From Candidatus Acidulodesulfobacterium acidiphilum (GTDB lineage: Bacteria > SZUA-79 > Acidulodesulfobacterales > Acidulodesulfobacteraceae), in assembly GCA_008534395.1 (NCBI GenBank), contig SHMQ01000013.1:1-64000 (forward strand): DNA of 64,000 nucleotides. Reading direction: 5' to 3'. Both the position numbers and the translations under genes were made by a program. The notes beneath the pieces are model-generated. The model had not been told where the DNA came from, did no database searches, and saw only the letters and a list, made by a program, of their open reading frames with translations. Shown piece by piece: positions 39,524 through 51,460 of the stretch (position 1 is the first letter of the stretch; every line of letters starts with the position of its first letter).

Positions 39524-42500
39524 TTAAATAACCTCGACATCAAGAGACGAATATTTTTCAAATCCCGTTCCGGCAGGAATGAGCCTTCCCATAATTACGT
39601 TTTCTTTTAATCCATTTAAGTTATCGATTTTGCAGTGTATAGCGGCTTCGGTCAACACCTTCGTCGTCTCCTGGAACGATGCAGCGGAAATGAAACTTTC
39701 AGTGCTTAGCGACGACTTTGTAATACCCATTAATTCTGGCTCGGCTATAGCAGGAATGCCGCCATCTTTTAAAACCCTTTCGTTTTCTGCGTCAAAAACG
39801 ATTTTATCTACGATTTCGTCTTCGAGAAATTTAGAATCGCCGGGGTTTTTAATCCTTACGTTTTTAAGCATCTGTTTAACTATAACTTCTATATGCTTAT
39901 CGTTAATTTTAACGCCTTGAAGCCTGTATACTTCCTGTATTTCGTCGACCAAAAATTTGGCTAGTTCCTTTTCTCCAAGAACCTTCAATATATCGTGAGG
40001 ATTAGGCGACCCGTCCATAAGAGGTTCTCCTGCATTTACATAATCGCCTTCGTGTACGCTGACGAGTTTTCCCTTAGGTATAAGATATTCTCTCGGTTCG
40101 CCGTGCGGAGGCGTAATAATAACGCGTCTTTTCCCTTTAAAATCACGGCCGAATGATACTTTTCCGTTTATCTCGGTAATGACTGCCCATTCCTTCGGCT
40201 TTCTGGCTTCAAAAAGTTCTACGACTTTCGGCAAACCTCCCGTTATATCCTTGGTTTTAGTAGTTTCTCGAGGAATTCTGGCTATTATATCGCCTGCAAA
40301 AACTTCATCTCCTTCCTGAACTGAAAGATGCGCTCCGATCGGCATCAAATATGACTTTTCCTGTTGAGCAGATTTAATTATTATCTTTGGCCTTAATGTC
40401 TGGTCCCTGGATTCTATAATAACCTTTCTCGACAATCCGGTCGTTTCGTCGACCTGTTCCTGCATCGTTTCATTTTCCCTAATGTCGTCGTATTTAATTT
40501 TACCGGATATATTAGAAATTATCGGATTAATATAAGAATCCCAGTCGGCAATAAGAGTGTTTTTCTTAACGGACGACTCCGGCTCCACTTTAATTTTAGA
40601 ACCGTAAGTAAGTTGTATTTTCTCAAGCTCCCTTCCCAATTCATCTAAAATAACTATATTGCCGTTTTTATTCATTACTACGTATTCATTTTCTCTATTC
40701 TTGATAACGTTTAGGTTATTAAATTTTACCTTACCTTCATATTTATTCTCTATGCTTGTCTGTTCCGTCCTTCTAGAAGCCGTACCTCCGACATGAAACG
40801 TTCTCATAGTAAGCTGGGTACCGGGCTCGCCTATAGACTGCGCAGCCATAATTCCTATTGCTTCGCCTATATTAACTAAATGCCCTCTGGCAAGGTCTCT
40901 CCCGTAACATTTTACGCAAACGCCTCTTTTTGTTTTACATGTCAAAACAGACCTTATTTTAACGCTTTCTATATGAGCATTGCTTATTTTATTGGAATGA
41001 AATTCCGTAATTTCTTCATTCGCTTTAACGATAAGTTCGCCTGAAAACGGGTCGACTATATCTTCAAGCGCAACCCTGCCGAGTATTCTCTCTTCTATAG
41101 GCTCTATAGTTTCTCCGCTTTCTACTAAGGTGGAAACTATTATGCCGTCCATAGTGCCGCAGTCTTCTTCGGTAATAATATTATCCTGCGAAACGTCGAC
41201 AAGCCTTCTCGTTAAATATCCGGAGTTTGCAGTCTTTAATGCTGTATCCGCAAGACCTTTCCTTGCTCCGTGAGTAGATATAAAATATTGGAGAACCGTC
41301 AAACCTTCCCTGAAATTTGCAGTAATAGGCGTCTCTATAATTTCTCCTGAGGGCTTTGCCATAAGCCCTCTCATTCCGGCCAGCTGCCTTATTTGAGTTT
41401 CGGAACCTCTTGAACCGGAATCTGCCATTATATATATAGAGTTAAAACTTTTGCCCTGTATTTTCTTATTATTTTTTTTGTCGGAATATTCCTGGATACC
41501 GAGCTTATTCATCATGACTCCGCCTATCTGGTCGGTTGCGCCTGCCCAAGTATCTACGACTTTATTATATCTCTCGCCTTTTGTTATTAATCCTTCTTTA
41601 TAGCTGTTTTCTATTTCTTCTACGGCTTTTGTAGCATCTTTAATAATTCTGTGCTTCTCTGCCGGAACTTCCATATCGCTTATACATATCGATATTCCGG
41701 ACTTTGTCGAGTATTCATAGCCCATAGATTTTAATCTGTCTGCAAGAATAACTGTTTTTTTAGGCCCGCATACCCTGAATGCATAATCGATTAAGTTAGT
41801 AATCTCTTTTTTAGTCATTACCGTATTAATTAATTCAAAAGGAATTTCCTCAGGAATTATTTCAAATAGAATAACCCTTCCTACCGTAGTGCTTTCTATT
41901 TTATTTTTTATCCTCACTTTTATGGAAGCATGAAGGCTTACATGTCCGTTGTCGTAAGCAAATTTTACTTCGTCCGGATCCGCAAAAATCTTATTTTCGC
42001 CTTTAACAAACGGCATTTCTCTCGTCATATAATAAAGTCCAAGGACTATATCCTGCGAAGGAACTATAATAGGTTTTCCGCTTGCAGGCGAAAGTATGTT
42101 GTTTGTCGCCATCATTAAAACTCTTGCTTCGACTTGAGCTTCTATAGATAACGGAACATGTACGGCCATTTGGTCTCCGTCGAAATCTGCATTAAAAGCC
42201 GCGCAGACAAGAGGATGTAAATGTATGGCCTTGCCTTCGACTAATATAGGTTCAAATGCCTGAATTCCAAGCCTGTGAAGGGTTGGCGCCCTGTTAAGCA
42301 TAACGGGATGTTCTTTTATAACCTCTTCCAATACGTCAAAAACTTCAGGAGCTTCCCTGTCGACTATTTTCTTTGTAGTTTTTAGAGTGTCCGTAATGCC
42401 TCTTTGCAGCAGTTTATTAAATATGAAAGGCTTGAAAAGCTCTATAGCCATTTTTTTGGGCAAACCGCACTGATGAAGTTTTAATTCAGGTCCGACGACG

Positions 42501-43726
42501 ATAACCGACCTTCCGGAATAATCGACCCTTTTTCCGAGAAGATTTAGCCTGAATCTGCCTGTTTTGCCTTTAAGCATGTCGCTTAAAGATTTTAGCGGCC
42601 TTCTGTTAGAACCCATTATAGTGCGTCCGCGTCTGCCGTTGTCGAAAAGAGCATCGACTGCTTCCTGAAGCATTCTTTTTTCGTTTTTAATAATAATTTC
42701 GGGAGCCGAAAGTTCCATCAGCTTCTTTAACCTGTTATTCCTGTTTATAACTCTCCTGTATAAATCGTTTAAATCGGAACTGGCAAATCTGCCGCCTTCA
42801 AGAGGCACTAAAGGACGCAAATCCGGCGGTATTACAGGAATAACGTCTAATATCATCCATTCCGGTTTATTGCCGGAAACCCTGAAAGCTTCAATTAATT
42901 TAAGCTGTTTCGCAAGCTTTTTCTTTTTTATGCCGTTAGGTAATTCGGCAATTTCTTCCTTCAGGCTTTTTGACAGCGATTCTAGGTCTATATTGCTAAG
43001 CAAAGATTTTAATGCTTCGGCGCCTATCCCAGCCTTAAAATTATAGCCCTCTTTATTTAGCTTTTGGTAATTCTCTTCATTTATTAAATCTTTATATTTT
43101 AAACCTAATTTTGCCGCATCTCCGGATTCCAATATAACGTAAGATTCAAAATAAAGAACTTTTTCGATATCTTTAAGTGTCATATCGAGAATACTGCCGA
43201 TTCTTGACGGCAAACTTTTAAAAAACCATATATGGGCAACGGGCGAAGCCAGTTCTATATGCCCTAATCTTTCTCTTCTAACTTTTGAAGATATGACCTC
43301 TACGCCGCATTTTTCACAGACTATGCCGCGATGTTTCATTCTTTTATATTTGCCGCAGTTGCACTCGTAATCCTTAATCGGTCCAAAAATTCTTGCGCAA
43401 AAAAGTCCGTCTCTTTCAGGCTTTAATGTTCTGTAATTTATAGTTTCCGGTTTCTTGACCTCGCCGTGTGACCATTTTTTTATAGTATCGGGAGAAGCAA
43501 TTCCAAGTTTTATTGCGTTGAAACTCAAAGGATCGCTGATTCCCTCGCCGTCGTTGAGGAAAAAATTTCTTTTACCCGATTTTTCAAATATTCTCTTAAG
43601 GTCTATATCTTTTTCATTCGTAACTGCGCTTTCTTCCTCGTCCTCCGCAATATCGTCAAGACTCACCGTTAATTCGTCGTCCGTCGGATTATCCGAATAT
43701 TTATCTATATCTTCATCAAACTGCAT
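39524..43726 (-). CDS. rpoC: RNA polymerase subunit beta'
   Basis: Catalytic subunit of RNA polymerase. The 1400-aa protein has the N-terminal zinc ribbon ([15 protein letters not shown]), the active-site [12 protein letters not shown] that holds the three Mg-binding aspartates, the bridge-helix and trigger-loop region [16 protein letters not shown], and a second Cys4 zinc site ([13 protein letters not shown]). The start overlaps the rpoB end by 11 bp, so the two are translationally coupled. Confidence 0.98.
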   Translation of the reverse strand: MQFDEDIDKYSDNPTDDELTVSLDDIAEDEEESAVTNEKDIDLKRIFEKSGKRNFFLNDGEGISDPLSFNAIKLGIASPDTIKKWSHGEVKKPETINYRTLKPERDGLFCARIFGPIKDYECNCGKYKRMKHRGIVCEKCGVEVISSKVRRERLGHIELASPVAHIWFFKSLPSRIGSILDMTLKDIEKVLYFESYVILESGDAAKLGLKYKDLINEENYQKLNKEGYNFKAGIGAEALKSLLSNIDLESLSKSLKEEIAELPNGIKKKKLAKQLKLIEAFRVSGNKPEWMILDVIPVIPPDLRPLVPLEGGRFASSDLNDLYRRVINRNNRLKKLMELSAPEIIIKNEKRMLQEAVDALFDNGRRGRTIMGSNRRPLKSLSDMLKGKTGRFRLNLLGKRVDYSGRSVIVVGPELKLHQCGLPKKMAIELFKPFIFNKLLQRGITDTLKTTKKIVDREAPEVFDVLEEVIKEHPVMLNRAPTLHRLGIQAFEPILVEGKAIHLHPLVCAAFNADFDGDQMAVHVPLSIEAQVEARVLMMATNNILSPASGKPIIVPSQDIVLGLYYMTREMPFVKGENKIFADPDEVKFAYDNGHVSLHASIKVRIKNKIESTTVGRVILFEIIPEEIPFELINTVMTKKEITNLIDYAFRVCGPKKTVILADRLKSMGYEYSTKSGISICISDMEVPAEKHRIIKDATKAVEEIENSYKEGLITKGERYNKVVDTWAGATDQIGGVMMNKLGIQEYSDKKNNKKIQGKSFNSIYIMADSGSRGSETQIRQLAGMRGLMAKPSGEIIETPITANFREGLTVLQYFISTHGARKGLADTALKTANSGYLTRRLVDVSQDNIITEEDCGTMDGIIVSTLVESGETIEPIEERILGRVALEDIVDPFSGELIVKANEEITEFHSNKISNAHIESVKIRSVLTCKTKRGVCVKCYGRDLARGHLVNIGEAIGIMAAQSIGEPGTQLTMRTFHVGGTASRRTEQTSIENKYEGKVKFNNLNVIKNRENEYVVMNKNGNIVILDELGRELEKIQLTYGSKIKVEPESSVKKNTLIADWDSYINPIISNISGKIKYDDIRENETMQEQVDETTGLSRKVIIESRDQTLRPKIIIKSAQQEKSYLMPIGAHLSVQEGDEVFAGDIIARIPRETTKTKDITGGLPKVVELFEARKPKEWAVITEINGKVSFGRDFKGKRRVIITPPHGEPREYLIPKGKLVSVHEGDYVNAGEPLMDGSPNPHDILKVLGEKELAKFLVDEIQEVYRLQGVKINDKHIEVIVKQMLKNVRIKNPGDSKFLEDEIVDKIVFDAENERVLKDGGIPAIAEPELMGITKSSLSTESFISAASFQETTKVLTEAAIHCKIDNLNGLKENVIMGRLIPAGTGFEKYSSLDVEVI

Positions 43727-46700
43727 TATCTCCCTCCTTTAATAGCTCTACGTTGAGGCAAAGGCTCTGTAATTCTTTAATTAAAACATTAAAAGATTCT
43801 GGTAAGCCGACTTTAAATGAGTTATCGCCTTTAACTATAGCTTCATACATTCTTGTTCTTCCGACCGAATCATCGGATTTTACGGTAAGAAATTCCTGCA
43901 GAGTATGTGCGGCACCGTATGCTTCCATTGCCCACACTTCCATTTCTCCGAGCCTTTGACCTCCAAATTGAGCCTTGCCGCCCAAAGGCTGCTGAGTAAC
44001 TAAGGAATACGGTCCGGTAGACCTTGCATGTATCTTGTCGTCGACCAAATGATGCAGTTTAAGCATATACATTATTCCTACCGTAACCTTCCTGTCGAAA
44101 GACTCTCCCGTTCTTCCGTCAAAAAGCTCAACCTGTCCTGTTTCATCGACACCCGATATTTTGAGATAATTTTTAATATCGTTCTCTTTGGCTCCGTCAA
44201 AAACCGGAGTAGCCATATACACGCCTTTTTTATATTTTCTTGCTGTTTCTATTACTTCTTCGTCGTTCAATCCTTTAATAAAATTAGACATAGTAGGTTC
44301 GGTAAATATTTCTAACAGTTTTTGCCTTACCGCTTCCGGCCCAAAATTATCTTCGATAAGCTTATTTATTTGAACGCCTAAATTATGCGCGGCCCAGCCG
44401 AGATGAACCTCTAGTACCTGCCCTACGTTCATTCTCGAAGGAACGCCGAGCGGATTTAACACCATATCGACTATCCTGCCGTCCTTCATAAAAGGCATAT
44501 CGTTAAGCGGCAGTATTCTTGAAACTACGCCTTTATTGCCGTGCCTTCCCGCCATCTTATCGCCGACAGACAATCTTCTTTTTATAGCTATATATACTTT
44601 TATCGTTTTTAATACTCCAGGCGGAAGTTCGTCGCCTCTCTGAAGTCTTTCTATTTTTTCGTCATAGTAAGATTTAAGCAAATCGGCGTCTTCAAGCGAG
44701 TCGTCTTCAATTTTTTTTAACCTGTCGTAAATACCTTTTGAATTTCCTTCAAATTCTAAATTAAAAATATCCTCTTTGGTCAATTTAGCCGCTATAATCT
44801 CCGTTATAGCGTCGCCTTTTTTCAAAGAAATAGATTTATGACCGGCCGACGACAAAGTTATGCCGGATTTAACTTTTTTATTTACTATTAGATGCCTCAT
44901 CTTATGAAGCGCTTCATTTAAAACGGACTTTTGCTTTGATTCCATTTCTCTGTTTAAATTTGCAACTTCGACGTCTTCTATTTCTTTTTCCTTAACGTCT
45001 TTTTCTATGCCTTTCCTAGAGAAAACTCTTATATCGACTACTACTCCTGAAACCCCAGGCGGCACTTTCAAAGACGTATCTTTGACTTCCTTTGCTTTTT
45101 CTCCAAATATGGCGCGCAGCAATTTTTCTTCCGGAGTAAGGACGGTTTCGCCTTTAGGAGTAACTTTTCCTACGAGTATATCCTGGGCTTTTACTTCGGC
45201 GCCAATCCTGATGATACCGTTTTCATCGAGATTTTTTAGTGCGTCTTCGCTTACGTTAGGAATATCGGCGGTAATTTCTTCTTTTCCGGATTTAGTTTCC
45301 CTGCACGCAACTTCAAATTCTTCTATATGTATTGAAGTAAAGGCATCTTCATGGAGCAATTTTTCGCTTACGAGTATAGAATCTTCAAAATTATAGCCGT
45401 TCCATGGCATAAATGCTACAAGCACGTTATGTCCTAGAGCTAATTCTCCATTTTTGGTAGAAGTTCCGTCTGCTATAATCTGCCCTTTAACAACATTATC
45501 GTCGGCTTTAACAAGAGGCCTCTGATTTAAGCATGTATTTTGGTTCGACCTCTGAAACTTTACGAGATCATATTCATAATCTGTGCTTAATTCTTCATCA
45601 TGGCCGTTTCCGTCCGACTTTATTATAATCTTGGTCGAATCAACGTAACTTACCTTTCCGGACTGGTTAGCCGTAATGCTTACCCCTGAATCTTGCGCTA
45701 CTATTCTTTCTATACCGGTGCCAACTATAGGCGGGTCGGGCATTAACAACGGAACTGCCTGCCTTTGCATGTTTGAACCCATAAGTGCGCGGTTTGCGTC
45801 GTCGTTTTCCAAGAAAGGTATAAGCGAAGTAGCTACCGAAACGAGCTGCATTGGGGAAACGTCTATATAATCGACTTCGTTAGGATAAACCATTACGGTT
45901 TCTCCGCTATGCCTTACGGGAATCAATTCGTTCTTTAGATATCCGTTTTTATCTATTTCTGCATTTGCCTGGGCTATGACGTATTTTTCTTCTTCCATAG
46001 CCGTCAAAAAATGCACCTCGTCCGTTACTTGAGCTTTGTCTTCAGTTACGTTAACTTTTCTATAAGGCGTTTCGATAAAACCGTATTCATTTACTCTTGC
46101 GTAAGAAGAAAGCGAGGCTATCAGACCTATATTAGGGCCTTCGGGAGTTTCTATAGGACATATTCTTCCGTAATGGGTAGGATGAACGTCTCTGACTTCA
46201 AATCCTGCCCTTTCTCTTGTTAATCCCCCAGGTCCAAGAGCCGAAAGCCGTCTTTTGTGCGTTATTTCTGAAAGAGGATTAGTTTGATCCATAAATTGCG
46301 ACAGTTGGCTTCTTCCGAAAAATTCTTTCATTAATGAATTAACAGGCTTAGGATTAATGAGGTCGTTAGGCATGAGGGAATCTAATTTTTGAGCCGTCAT
46401 TCTCTCTTTTATAGCCCTTTCCATTCTCACCAAACCTATTCTGAATTGATTTTCTAACAGTTCGCCTACAGACTTGACCCTTCTGTTGCCGAGATGGTCT
46501 ATATCGTCGACGGATCCTCTTCCGTCCTTAAGCTCCATTAAATATTTTAAAACATTTAATATATCGTCCGGCGATAAGACTCTGTCGTTTAAGCTTTTAT
46601 TTAAATTTAGCTTATTATTGATTTTGAGCCTGCCGACTTCCGACAGATCGTATCTTTCGGGATTAAAAAACAGGTTTGCGAAATATGTAGCGGCAGACGT

Positions 46701-47888
46701 TAAATGAGGAGGCTCCCCGGGTCTCATTCTCTTATATATATCTATTATAGCTTCATCTTTAGTATTTACTTTATCGGACAGTAAAGTTTCTAAAATAGAT
46801 GATGAAACGTTCATATTGTCGATGTAGTAAACTTTAATTTCATTAATTCCTACGCTCTTTAATGTTTCTAAAAGCGCTGAATTTATGGGCTGTACCGATT
46901 TTGCGATAATTTCTTTTGCGTCCGTTATATCTTCGGCAATATATTTGCCGAAGATATCCGATTCATCGCAAGGCAAAAAATCTATTCCCAATTCTTCGAG
47001 CTTGTTAATTAGCTGTCTTGTAATCCTTCTGTTTTTTTTGATTATAACTTCATTAGTTTTTGGATCGATAATATCGTCGTAAGCCCTGGCTGATACAAGA
47101 AAATCTTTCGGTGTTTTTTTGAAATATTTTCCGCCTTCAATTTTGAAAGTTTCTATTTTGTAAAAATTTGCCAAAATATCTTCTTTAGAATATCCGACTG
47201 CTTTTAACAAAATCGTTGCGGGGAGTTTTCTTTTTCTGTCAATCCTGACAAAGACCATATCTCTCTGGTCGAATTCAAAATCTAACCATGAGCCTCTATA
47301 AGGAATAATTCTGGCGGTATAAAATGGTTTACCTTGCGCGTGGCTCCTAATTTTATCGCTGTCGTAAAATACGCCGGGAGATCTTTGCAACTGACTTACT
47401 ATAACTCTTTCTATACCGTTAATGATGAAAGAGCCGTTATTGGTCATTAGAGGAATTTCACCGAAATATATTTCCTGTTCCTTAATATCCTTTATATCTC
47501 TCTGCGTGCTTTCGCCTTCGTTAATTCCGTTTCCAACCTCGTATGTAACAAGATCGAACAATACTTTTAACGAAGCGCTGTAAGTAAGACTTTTTTGTTT
47601 GCATTCATATTCGCTGTATTTCGGGTCGCCTATAGTATATCCCTTATATTCCAACGAAAAATTTTTATTTAATCCTTCTATAGGAAATACAGATTTAAAA
47701 ACTCCCTCAAGACCGAAATTAAGTCTTTTATCTTGAGAGAGTTCTTTTTGTAAAAATCTTCCGTATGAATTCCTCTGAACCTCAAGAAGGCTTGGTATAT
47801 CTATAACCTTTTTGATTTTAGAGAAGTTCTTTCTTAATATAATGGGATTACCCATTCCTATATTTATTTCGGATTTTGCTTTTGACAT
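43716..47888 (-). CDS. rpoB: RNA polymerase subunit beta
   Basis: Forms the second half of the active-site cleft. The 1390 aa include the rifampicin pocket [20 protein letters not shown] with the sensitive-type Asp, His and Ser residues, [20 protein letters not shown], and the C-terminal [20 protein letters not shown]. No resistance substitution is apparent. It lies 51 bp after rplL. Confidence 0.98.
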   Translation of the reverse strand: MSKAKSEINIGMGNPIILRKNFSKIKKVIDIPSLLEVQRNSYGRFLQKELSQDKRLNFGLEGVFKSVFPIEGLNKNFSLEYKGYTIGDPKYSEYECKQKSLTYSASLKVLFDLVTYEVGNGINEGESTQRDIKDIKEQEIYFGEIPLMTNNGSFIINGIERVIVSQLQRSPGVFYDSDKIRSHAQGKPFYTARIIPYRGSWLDFEFDQRDMVFVRIDRKRKLPATILLKAVGYSKEDILANFYKIETFKIEGGKYFKKTPKDFLVSARAYDDIIDPKTNEVIIKKNRRITRQLINKLEELGIDFLPCDESDIFGKYIAEDITDAKEIIAKSVQPINSALLETLKSVGINEIKVYYIDNMNVSSSILETLLSDKVNTKDEAIIDIYKRMRPGEPPHLTSAATYFANLFFNPERYDLSEVGRLKINNKLNLNKSLNDRVLSPDDILNVLKYLMELKDGRGSVDDIDHLGNRRVKSVGELLENQFRIGLVRMERAIKERMTAQKLDSLMPNDLINPKPVNSLMKEFFGRSQLSQFMDQTNPLSEITHKRRLSALGPGGLTRERAGFEVRDVHPTHYGRICPIETPEGPNIGLIASLSSYARVNEYGFIETPYRKVNVTEDKAQVTDEVHFLTAMEEEKYVIAQANAEIDKNGYLKNELIPVRHSGETVMVYPNEVDYIDVSPMQLVSVATSLIPFLENDDANRALMGSNMQRQAVPLLMPDPPIVGTGIERIVAQDSGVSITANQSGKVSYVDSTKIIIKSDGNGHDEELSTDYEYDLVKFQRSNQNTCLNQRPLVKADDNVVKGQIIADGTSTKNGELALGHNVLVAFMPWNGYNFEDSILVSEKLLHEDAFTSIHIEEFEVACRETKSGKEEITADIPNVSEDALKNLDENGIIRIGAEVKAQDILVGKVTPKGETVLTPEEKLLRAIFGEKAKEVKDTSLKVPPGVSGVVVDIRVFSRKGIEKDVKEKEIEDVEVANLNREMESKQKSVLNEALHKMRHLIVNKKVKSGITLSSAGHKSISLKKGDAITEIIAAKLTKEDIFNLEFEGNSKGIYDRLKKIEDDSLEDADLLKSYYDEKIERLQRGDELPPGVLKTIKVYIAIKRRLSVGDKMAGRHGNKGVVSRILPLNDMPFMKDGRIVDMVLNPLGVPSRMNVGQVLEVHLGWAAHNLGVQINKLIEDNFGPEAVRQKLLEIFTEPTMSNFIKGLNDEEVIETARKYKKGVYMATPVFDGAKENDIKNYLKISGVDETGQVELFDGRTGESFDRKVTVGIMYMLKLHHLVDDKIHARSTGPYSLVTQQPLGGKAQFGGQRLGEMEVWAMEAYGAAHTLQEFLTVKSDDSVGRTRMYEAIVKGDNSFKVGLPESFNVLIKELQSLCLNVELLKEGDNAV

Positions 47889-47939
47889 TTAAATTTAAAC
47901 TCCCGTTTTTTTATAACTTAAATACGACTATATTTTAAT

Positions 47940-48329
47940 TTATTTCACTTCAACGGTAGCGCCGACTTCTTCTAATTTTGCTTTCATTTTTTGCGCATCT
48001 TCTTTGTTTACTCCGGTTTTAAGGGGTTTTGGCGCTCCGTCGACTAAATCTTTAGCTTCTTTTAATCCAAGGCTTGTAAGCTCTCTGACAACTTTAATAA
48101 CTTGAATCTTATTGGAACCTGCATTTGCAAGAACGACATCGAATTCCGTCTTTTCTTCAGCCTGTGCCGGAGCTGCAGCTGAGGCGGCGCCTCCTGCGGC
48201 GGGAGCAGCCATTGCAATCTGGTCGGCTTTAACTCCGAATTTTTCTTCTATAGATTTAATAAGCTCGTTCAATTCGATTATTGATACGTTTTCGATATAG
48301 TTTAAAACATCTTCTTTAGTTATGGCCAT
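47940..48329 (-). CDS. rplL: 50S ribosomal protein L7/L12
   Basis: Stalk protein that recruits translation GTPases. The 129 aa have the N-terminal dimer domain ([20 protein letters not shown]), an alanine-rich hinge ([16 protein letters not shown], about 42-57) and the C-terminal factor-binding domain ([17 protein letters not shown]). Confidence 0.97.
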   Translation of the reverse strand: MAITKEDVLNYIENVSIIELNELIKSIEEKFGVKADQIAMAAPAAGGAASAAAPAQAEEKTEFDVVLANAGSNKIQVIKVVRELTSLGLKEAKDLVDGAPKPLKTGVNKEDAQKMKAKLEEVGATVEVK

Positions 48330-48392
48330 TCTTTTTATCCTCCGATAATTATTTAATATTAAATGAATTAATTATTTTAAAATTTACGGCAT

Positions 48393-48911
48393 TTACGCAG
48401 CCGCTTTTTTTGCTTCCAACGCTTTCAACGTTCTTACGAAATTCACGACAGGCGCTTTTAACGTAAATACTAAGCGTACTTCCGGCGACTTAATAATAGA
48501 AATAAATCTTCCGATTAAGACGTCTTTGGAAGGCAGCGTGGCAAGAGTATCGATTGCGGCTTTATCAAGAACAGTTTGATAATAACCGGCTTTAATCTCG
48601 ATATTATCAGGATTTTCTTTGGCAAATTTCGACAGAGCTTTTGAACTTGCAAGCGGTTCGTTTGTAAATATCAAAAAATTAGGTCCGTTTAAGAATTCAG
48701 ATAAAGATTCTACGTGCGTTCCTTTGAATGCAATCTTACTCAGCGTATTTTTGAAAACTTTGAGCATTGCGCCGGCTTCCCGCGTCTGTTTTCTTAAAAA
48801 ACTAAATTTCTCTACCGTTAAACCCTGATATTTTCCTATGAATACCGCCTGGTTAGACTCAAGGCTTTGCTTTAGAAATTCAATTTCTTGACTCTTTCTT
48901 TCTTTTTTCAA
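48393..48911 (-). CDS. rplJ: 50S ribosomal protein L10, TTG start
   Basis: Stalk base protein that binds L12 dimers at its C-terminal helix and represses its own operon in E. coli. The 172 aa start from a TTG (48909-48911) behind AAGGAGG with 9-nt spacing. GKYQGLTVEKFSFLRKQTRE and LKVFKNTLSKIAFKG are family signatures. The rare start codon probably tunes its level relative to L12. Confidence 0.95.
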   Translation of the reverse strand: MKKERKSQEIEFLKQSLESNQAVFIGKYQGLTVEKFSFLRKQTREAGAMLKVFKNTLSKIAFKGTHVESLSEFLNGPNFLIFTNEPLASSKALSKFAKENPDNIEIKAGYYQTVLDKAAIDTLATLPSKDVLIGRFISIIKSPEVRLVFTLKAPVVNFVRTLKALEAKKAAA

Positions 48912-49075
48912 TTTTTTCTCCCCTCCTTTCTTTTAAATTTTCTTGAATACGTCAACAAACCAAGAGCAATTTAAAAGAAAATCAGGAAATTTAGCTCTTA
49001 TGTCTGGGCAGGATTTACTTGTTTTACCTGTCGTCATTGACGATAAAGAATTTTTTGAATTATTATTTTGTATGT
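48912..49075 (-). promoter_or_regulatory. rplJ leader region (L10 leader candidate)
   Basis: The 164 bp between rplA and rplJ can fold on the minus strand. A long hairpin pairs AAGAGC-T-AAATTT with AAATT-GCTCTT (48962-48999), and a small TCGTCA/TGACGA hairpin lies further 5' near 49040. In other bacteria the same place holds the L10(L12)4 autoregulatory site. The structural assignment here is inference. Confidence 0.5.
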
Positions 49076-49774
49076 TTAAATCATTTTAAGTTTTAAAGTA
49101 TCCACGTTGACTCCCAAACCCATAGTTGAAGATAAAGAAACTTTTTTTACGTACACGCCCTTGCTTGCAGCCGGTTTCAATCTGTTAACGACTTCGAGCA
49201 GTGCAGTAAAGTTTTCCTTAAGCTTATCGGCACCGAAAGATACTTTGCCTATAGATGCCTGAACTATGCCGTTTTTTTCGGCTTTGAATTCTATTTTTCC
49301 TTCTTTTAATTCTTTGACTATTTTACCTACTTCAAACGTTACGGTTCCGACTTTCGGATTCGGCATTAAACCCCTTGGACCTAATATTTTCCCGAGTTTT
49401 CCGACGCTTGCCATCATATCCGGCGTTGCGACGACTCTGTTAAAATCCATAAAGCCCTGCTGTACTTTTGCAATCATATCGTCTTGTCCTACATAATCAG
49501 CGCCAGCAGTCTGAGCTTCACGCTCTTTTTCGCCCTTTGCGAAAACTAAAATTTTAACCGTCTTTCCGGTTCCGTGAGGCAAAAGAACCGCTCCCCTAAC
49601 CTGCTGGTCGTTCTTCTTTACGTCTATCCCAAGATTTATTGCTACGTCTACCGCTTCATCGAATTTAGCATAGTGCGATTCGACCACGATTTTTATGGCA
49701 TCGTCCAACGTCATATTTTTATTGCCTGCGTCGGCTTTTTTTAATGCGTCTGTATATTTTTTTCCTCTTTTCAT
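49076..49774 (-). CDS. rplA: 50S ribosomal protein L1
   Basis: Mobile E-site stalk protein and, in E. coli, repressor of the L11 operon. The 232 aa contain [40 protein letters not shown] and [16 protein letters not shown]. Confidence 0.97.
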   Translation of the reverse strand: MKRGKKYTDALKKADAGNKNMTLDDAIKIVVESHYAKFDEAVDVAINLGIDVKKNDQQVRGAVLLPHGTGKTVKILVFAKGEKEREAQTAGADYVGQDDMIAKVQQGFMDFNRVVATPDMMASVGKLGKILGPRGLMPNPKVGTVTFEVGKIVKELKEGKIEFKAEKNGIVQASIGKVSFGADKLKENFTALLEVVNRLKPAASKGVYVKKVSLSSTMGLGVNVDTLKLKMI

Positions 49775-49809
49775 ATATTTATAGTCTCCTTTGATATTGA
49801 ATTCAATCT

Positions 49810-50238
49810 TTAATCGGTAATATCTATGCCCATGCTTCTTGCCGTTCCTTCAATAATCTTCATCGCCGGCGTTAAGTCGTTTGCATTCAGGTCGGGCATT
49901 TTTATTTTGGCTATTTCCATTACCTTAGCCCTTTTAAGAACCGCAACCTTATTTTTATTCGGCTCTTTTGAACCTTTTTCTATTCCTGCTGCCTGCTTCA
50001 ACATTACGGAAGCGGGCGGAGTTTTTAAAATAAAATCGAATGATCTGTCTGCATAAACAGTCAGTACTACCGGTATAACCGTACCTTCCTGCGATTTAGT
50101 GCGTTCGTTGAATTGTTTGCAAAATTCCATTATATTAACGCCATGCTGACCTAAAGCAGGTCCGACGGGAGGAGCCGGATTTGCTTTGCCCCCGACAATC
50201 TGCAATTTAACCATTGCTTGAACTTTCTTTACCGCCAT
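49810..50238 (-). CDS. rplK: 50S ribosomal protein L11
   Basis: GTPase-centre protein needed for stringent-response activation. The 142 aa show [20 protein letters not shown] and the C-terminal GTARSMGI. The N-terminal prolines that underlie thiostrepton action are intact. Confidence 0.97.
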   Translation of the reverse strand: MAVKKVQAMVKLQIVGGKANPAPPVGPALGQHGVNIMEFCKQFNERTKSQEGTVIPVVLTVYADRSFDFILKTPPASVMLKQAAGIEKGSKEPNKNKVAVLKRAKVMEIAKIKMPDLNANDLTPAMKIIEGTARSMGIDITD

Positions 50239-50293
50239 ATTATTTATCCTCTTTATTAAGAAACGGATTAAATCCGCCTCGTTTATATTTTAA

Positions 50294-50920
50294 TTAATTT
50301 CTTTCTACCTGGGTAAAATCCAATTCGACCGGCGTTGCTCTGCCGAATATCGATACAAGAACTTCCAATTTGCTTTTATCGGGTTTAATTTCATTAATTA
50401 TACCGTTAAAACCAGAGAAAGGACCTTCCGTAATTTTAACGCCGTCCCCCTTGGAAAACTCGATTTTTGCTTTAGGTCTCTTGATTCCTTCGGTTATCTG
50501 TGCGACTATCTTTCCCATTTCAGATTCGTCGACGGGCATAGGATTTAGCTGATCTCCTACAAAACCGGTTACTTTCGGAGTCGCTTTAAGAAGATGCCAA
50601 GAATCGGTATTCACGTTCATTCTTATAAAAATATAACCGGGGAAAAATTTTCTTTTTATTTTTTTCTTTCCGCCTTTTGCGGTTTTTTCGATTATATCTT
50701 CTTTTGGAACAATTATATCGCCGAAATATTTTTTTAAACCGCTGGAAACAATTCTCTCTTCCAACGCCAGCTTAACGTTATCTTCAAAACCGGAATAAGT
50801 ATGGACGGCATACCATTTTTTCGGAATAGAGTCGTCTTCGGCGGATTCGATAATTGCGGCATTTTCTTCAGCTTCGCTTGCCGTATTTTCTTCCGATATT
50901 TCCTTTTCTTCTTTAGTCAT
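50294..50920 (-). CDS. nusG: Transcription termination/antitermination protein NusG
   Basis: Binds RNA polymerase and links it to Rho or S10. The 208 aa have an extra acidic N-terminal arm (1-36, mostly Glu, Ala and Ser), then the NGN domain (WYAVHTYSGFEDNV, RKFFPGYIFIRM) and a KOW domain (FSKGDGVKITEGPFSGFNG). It lies 28 bp after secE. Confidence 0.96.
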   Translation of the reverse strand: MTKEEKEISEENTASEAEENAAIIESAEDDSIPKKWYAVHTYSGFEDNVKLALEERIVSSGLKKYFGDIIVPKEDIIEKTAKGGKKKIKRKFFPGYIFIRMNVNTDSWHLLKATPKVTGFVGDQLNPMPVDESEMGKIVAQITEGIKRPKAKIEFSKGDGVKITEGPFSGFNGIINEIKPDKSKLEVLVSIFGRATPVELDFTQVERN

Positions 50921-50948
50921 TTATTTTTATTTTTATAATTACGATTAA

Positions 50949-51161
50949 TTAAATTTGAAAAAAATACGAAAATATTTTTGAGAAAAATATATCGGTTAAA
51001 CCAAGAAAAGCCGTGACAAGTACGATAAAAATTAACACGACGTAAGTAGTTTTAGTCGCTTTATCTCTTTCAGGCCATACTATCTTGCTTAATTCCGCCC
51101 TGACTTCATACAGGTATTGTTTGCTTTTTTTTATGAAATCAGAAACTGGATTGCTTTTCAT
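50949..51161 (-). CDS. secE: Protein translocase subunit SecE
   Basis: Single-span clamp of the SecY channel. The 70 aa have the amphipathic helix YLYEVRAELSKIVWPERDKA (about 17-36), followed by one membrane segment (VVLIFIVLVTAFLGLTDIFF). This is the short, one-TM form rather than the three-TM enteric form. tRNA-Trp lies 55 bp upstream. Confidence 0.95.
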   Translation of the reverse strand: MKSNPVSDFIKKSKQYLYEVRAELSKIVWPERDKATKTTYVVLIFIVLVTAFLGLTDIFFSKIFSYFFQI

Positions 51162-51216
51162 ATTTAATATACCGATTATTTTTATACAATTAAATTATAT
51201 CTACGTGCCGATTTAC

Positions 51217-51293
51217 TGGCAGGCCAGGAGGGATTCGAACCCCCAGCCCTCGGATTTGGAGTCCGATGCTCTAGCCGTTAGAGCTACTGGCCT
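51217..51293 (-). tRNA. trnW: tRNA-Trp (CCA)
   Basis: Cloverleaf with acceptor AGGCCAG/CTGGCCT, anticodon stem TCGGA/TCCGA and loop CTCCAAA giving anticodon CCA. The T-arm has GGTTCGAATCC. The 3' CCA is encoded (51217-51219). It lies between rpmG and secE. Confidence 0.95.
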
Positions 51294-51302
51294 ATAAAAG
51301 TA

Positions 51303-51452
51303 TTATTTTGTTTCTTTGTGCTCCGTATGAGTTTTACAAAATTTGCAATATTTTTTTACGGATAATTTTTCCGAAGAAAGTTTTTTATTTTTAGTGGTTG
51401 TATAGTTTCTTTGCTTGCATTCGCCGCATGCCAGCGTTATTATTTCTCTCAT
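51303..51452 (-). CDS. rpmG: 50S ribosomal protein L33
   Basis: 49-aa zinc-binding form. On the minus strand the ATG at 51450-51452 reads [20 protein letters not shown], then [16 protein letters not shown]. Both CxxC pairs are present (C+ type). It lies between tuf copy 2 and tRNA-Trp. Its ribosome-binding site GAGGAAATA is the end of the duplicated tuf block. Confidence 0.95.
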   Translation of the reverse strand: MREIITLACGECKQRNYTTTKNKKLSSEKLSVKKYCKFCKTHTEHKETK

Positions 51453-51460
51453 TGTTTATT

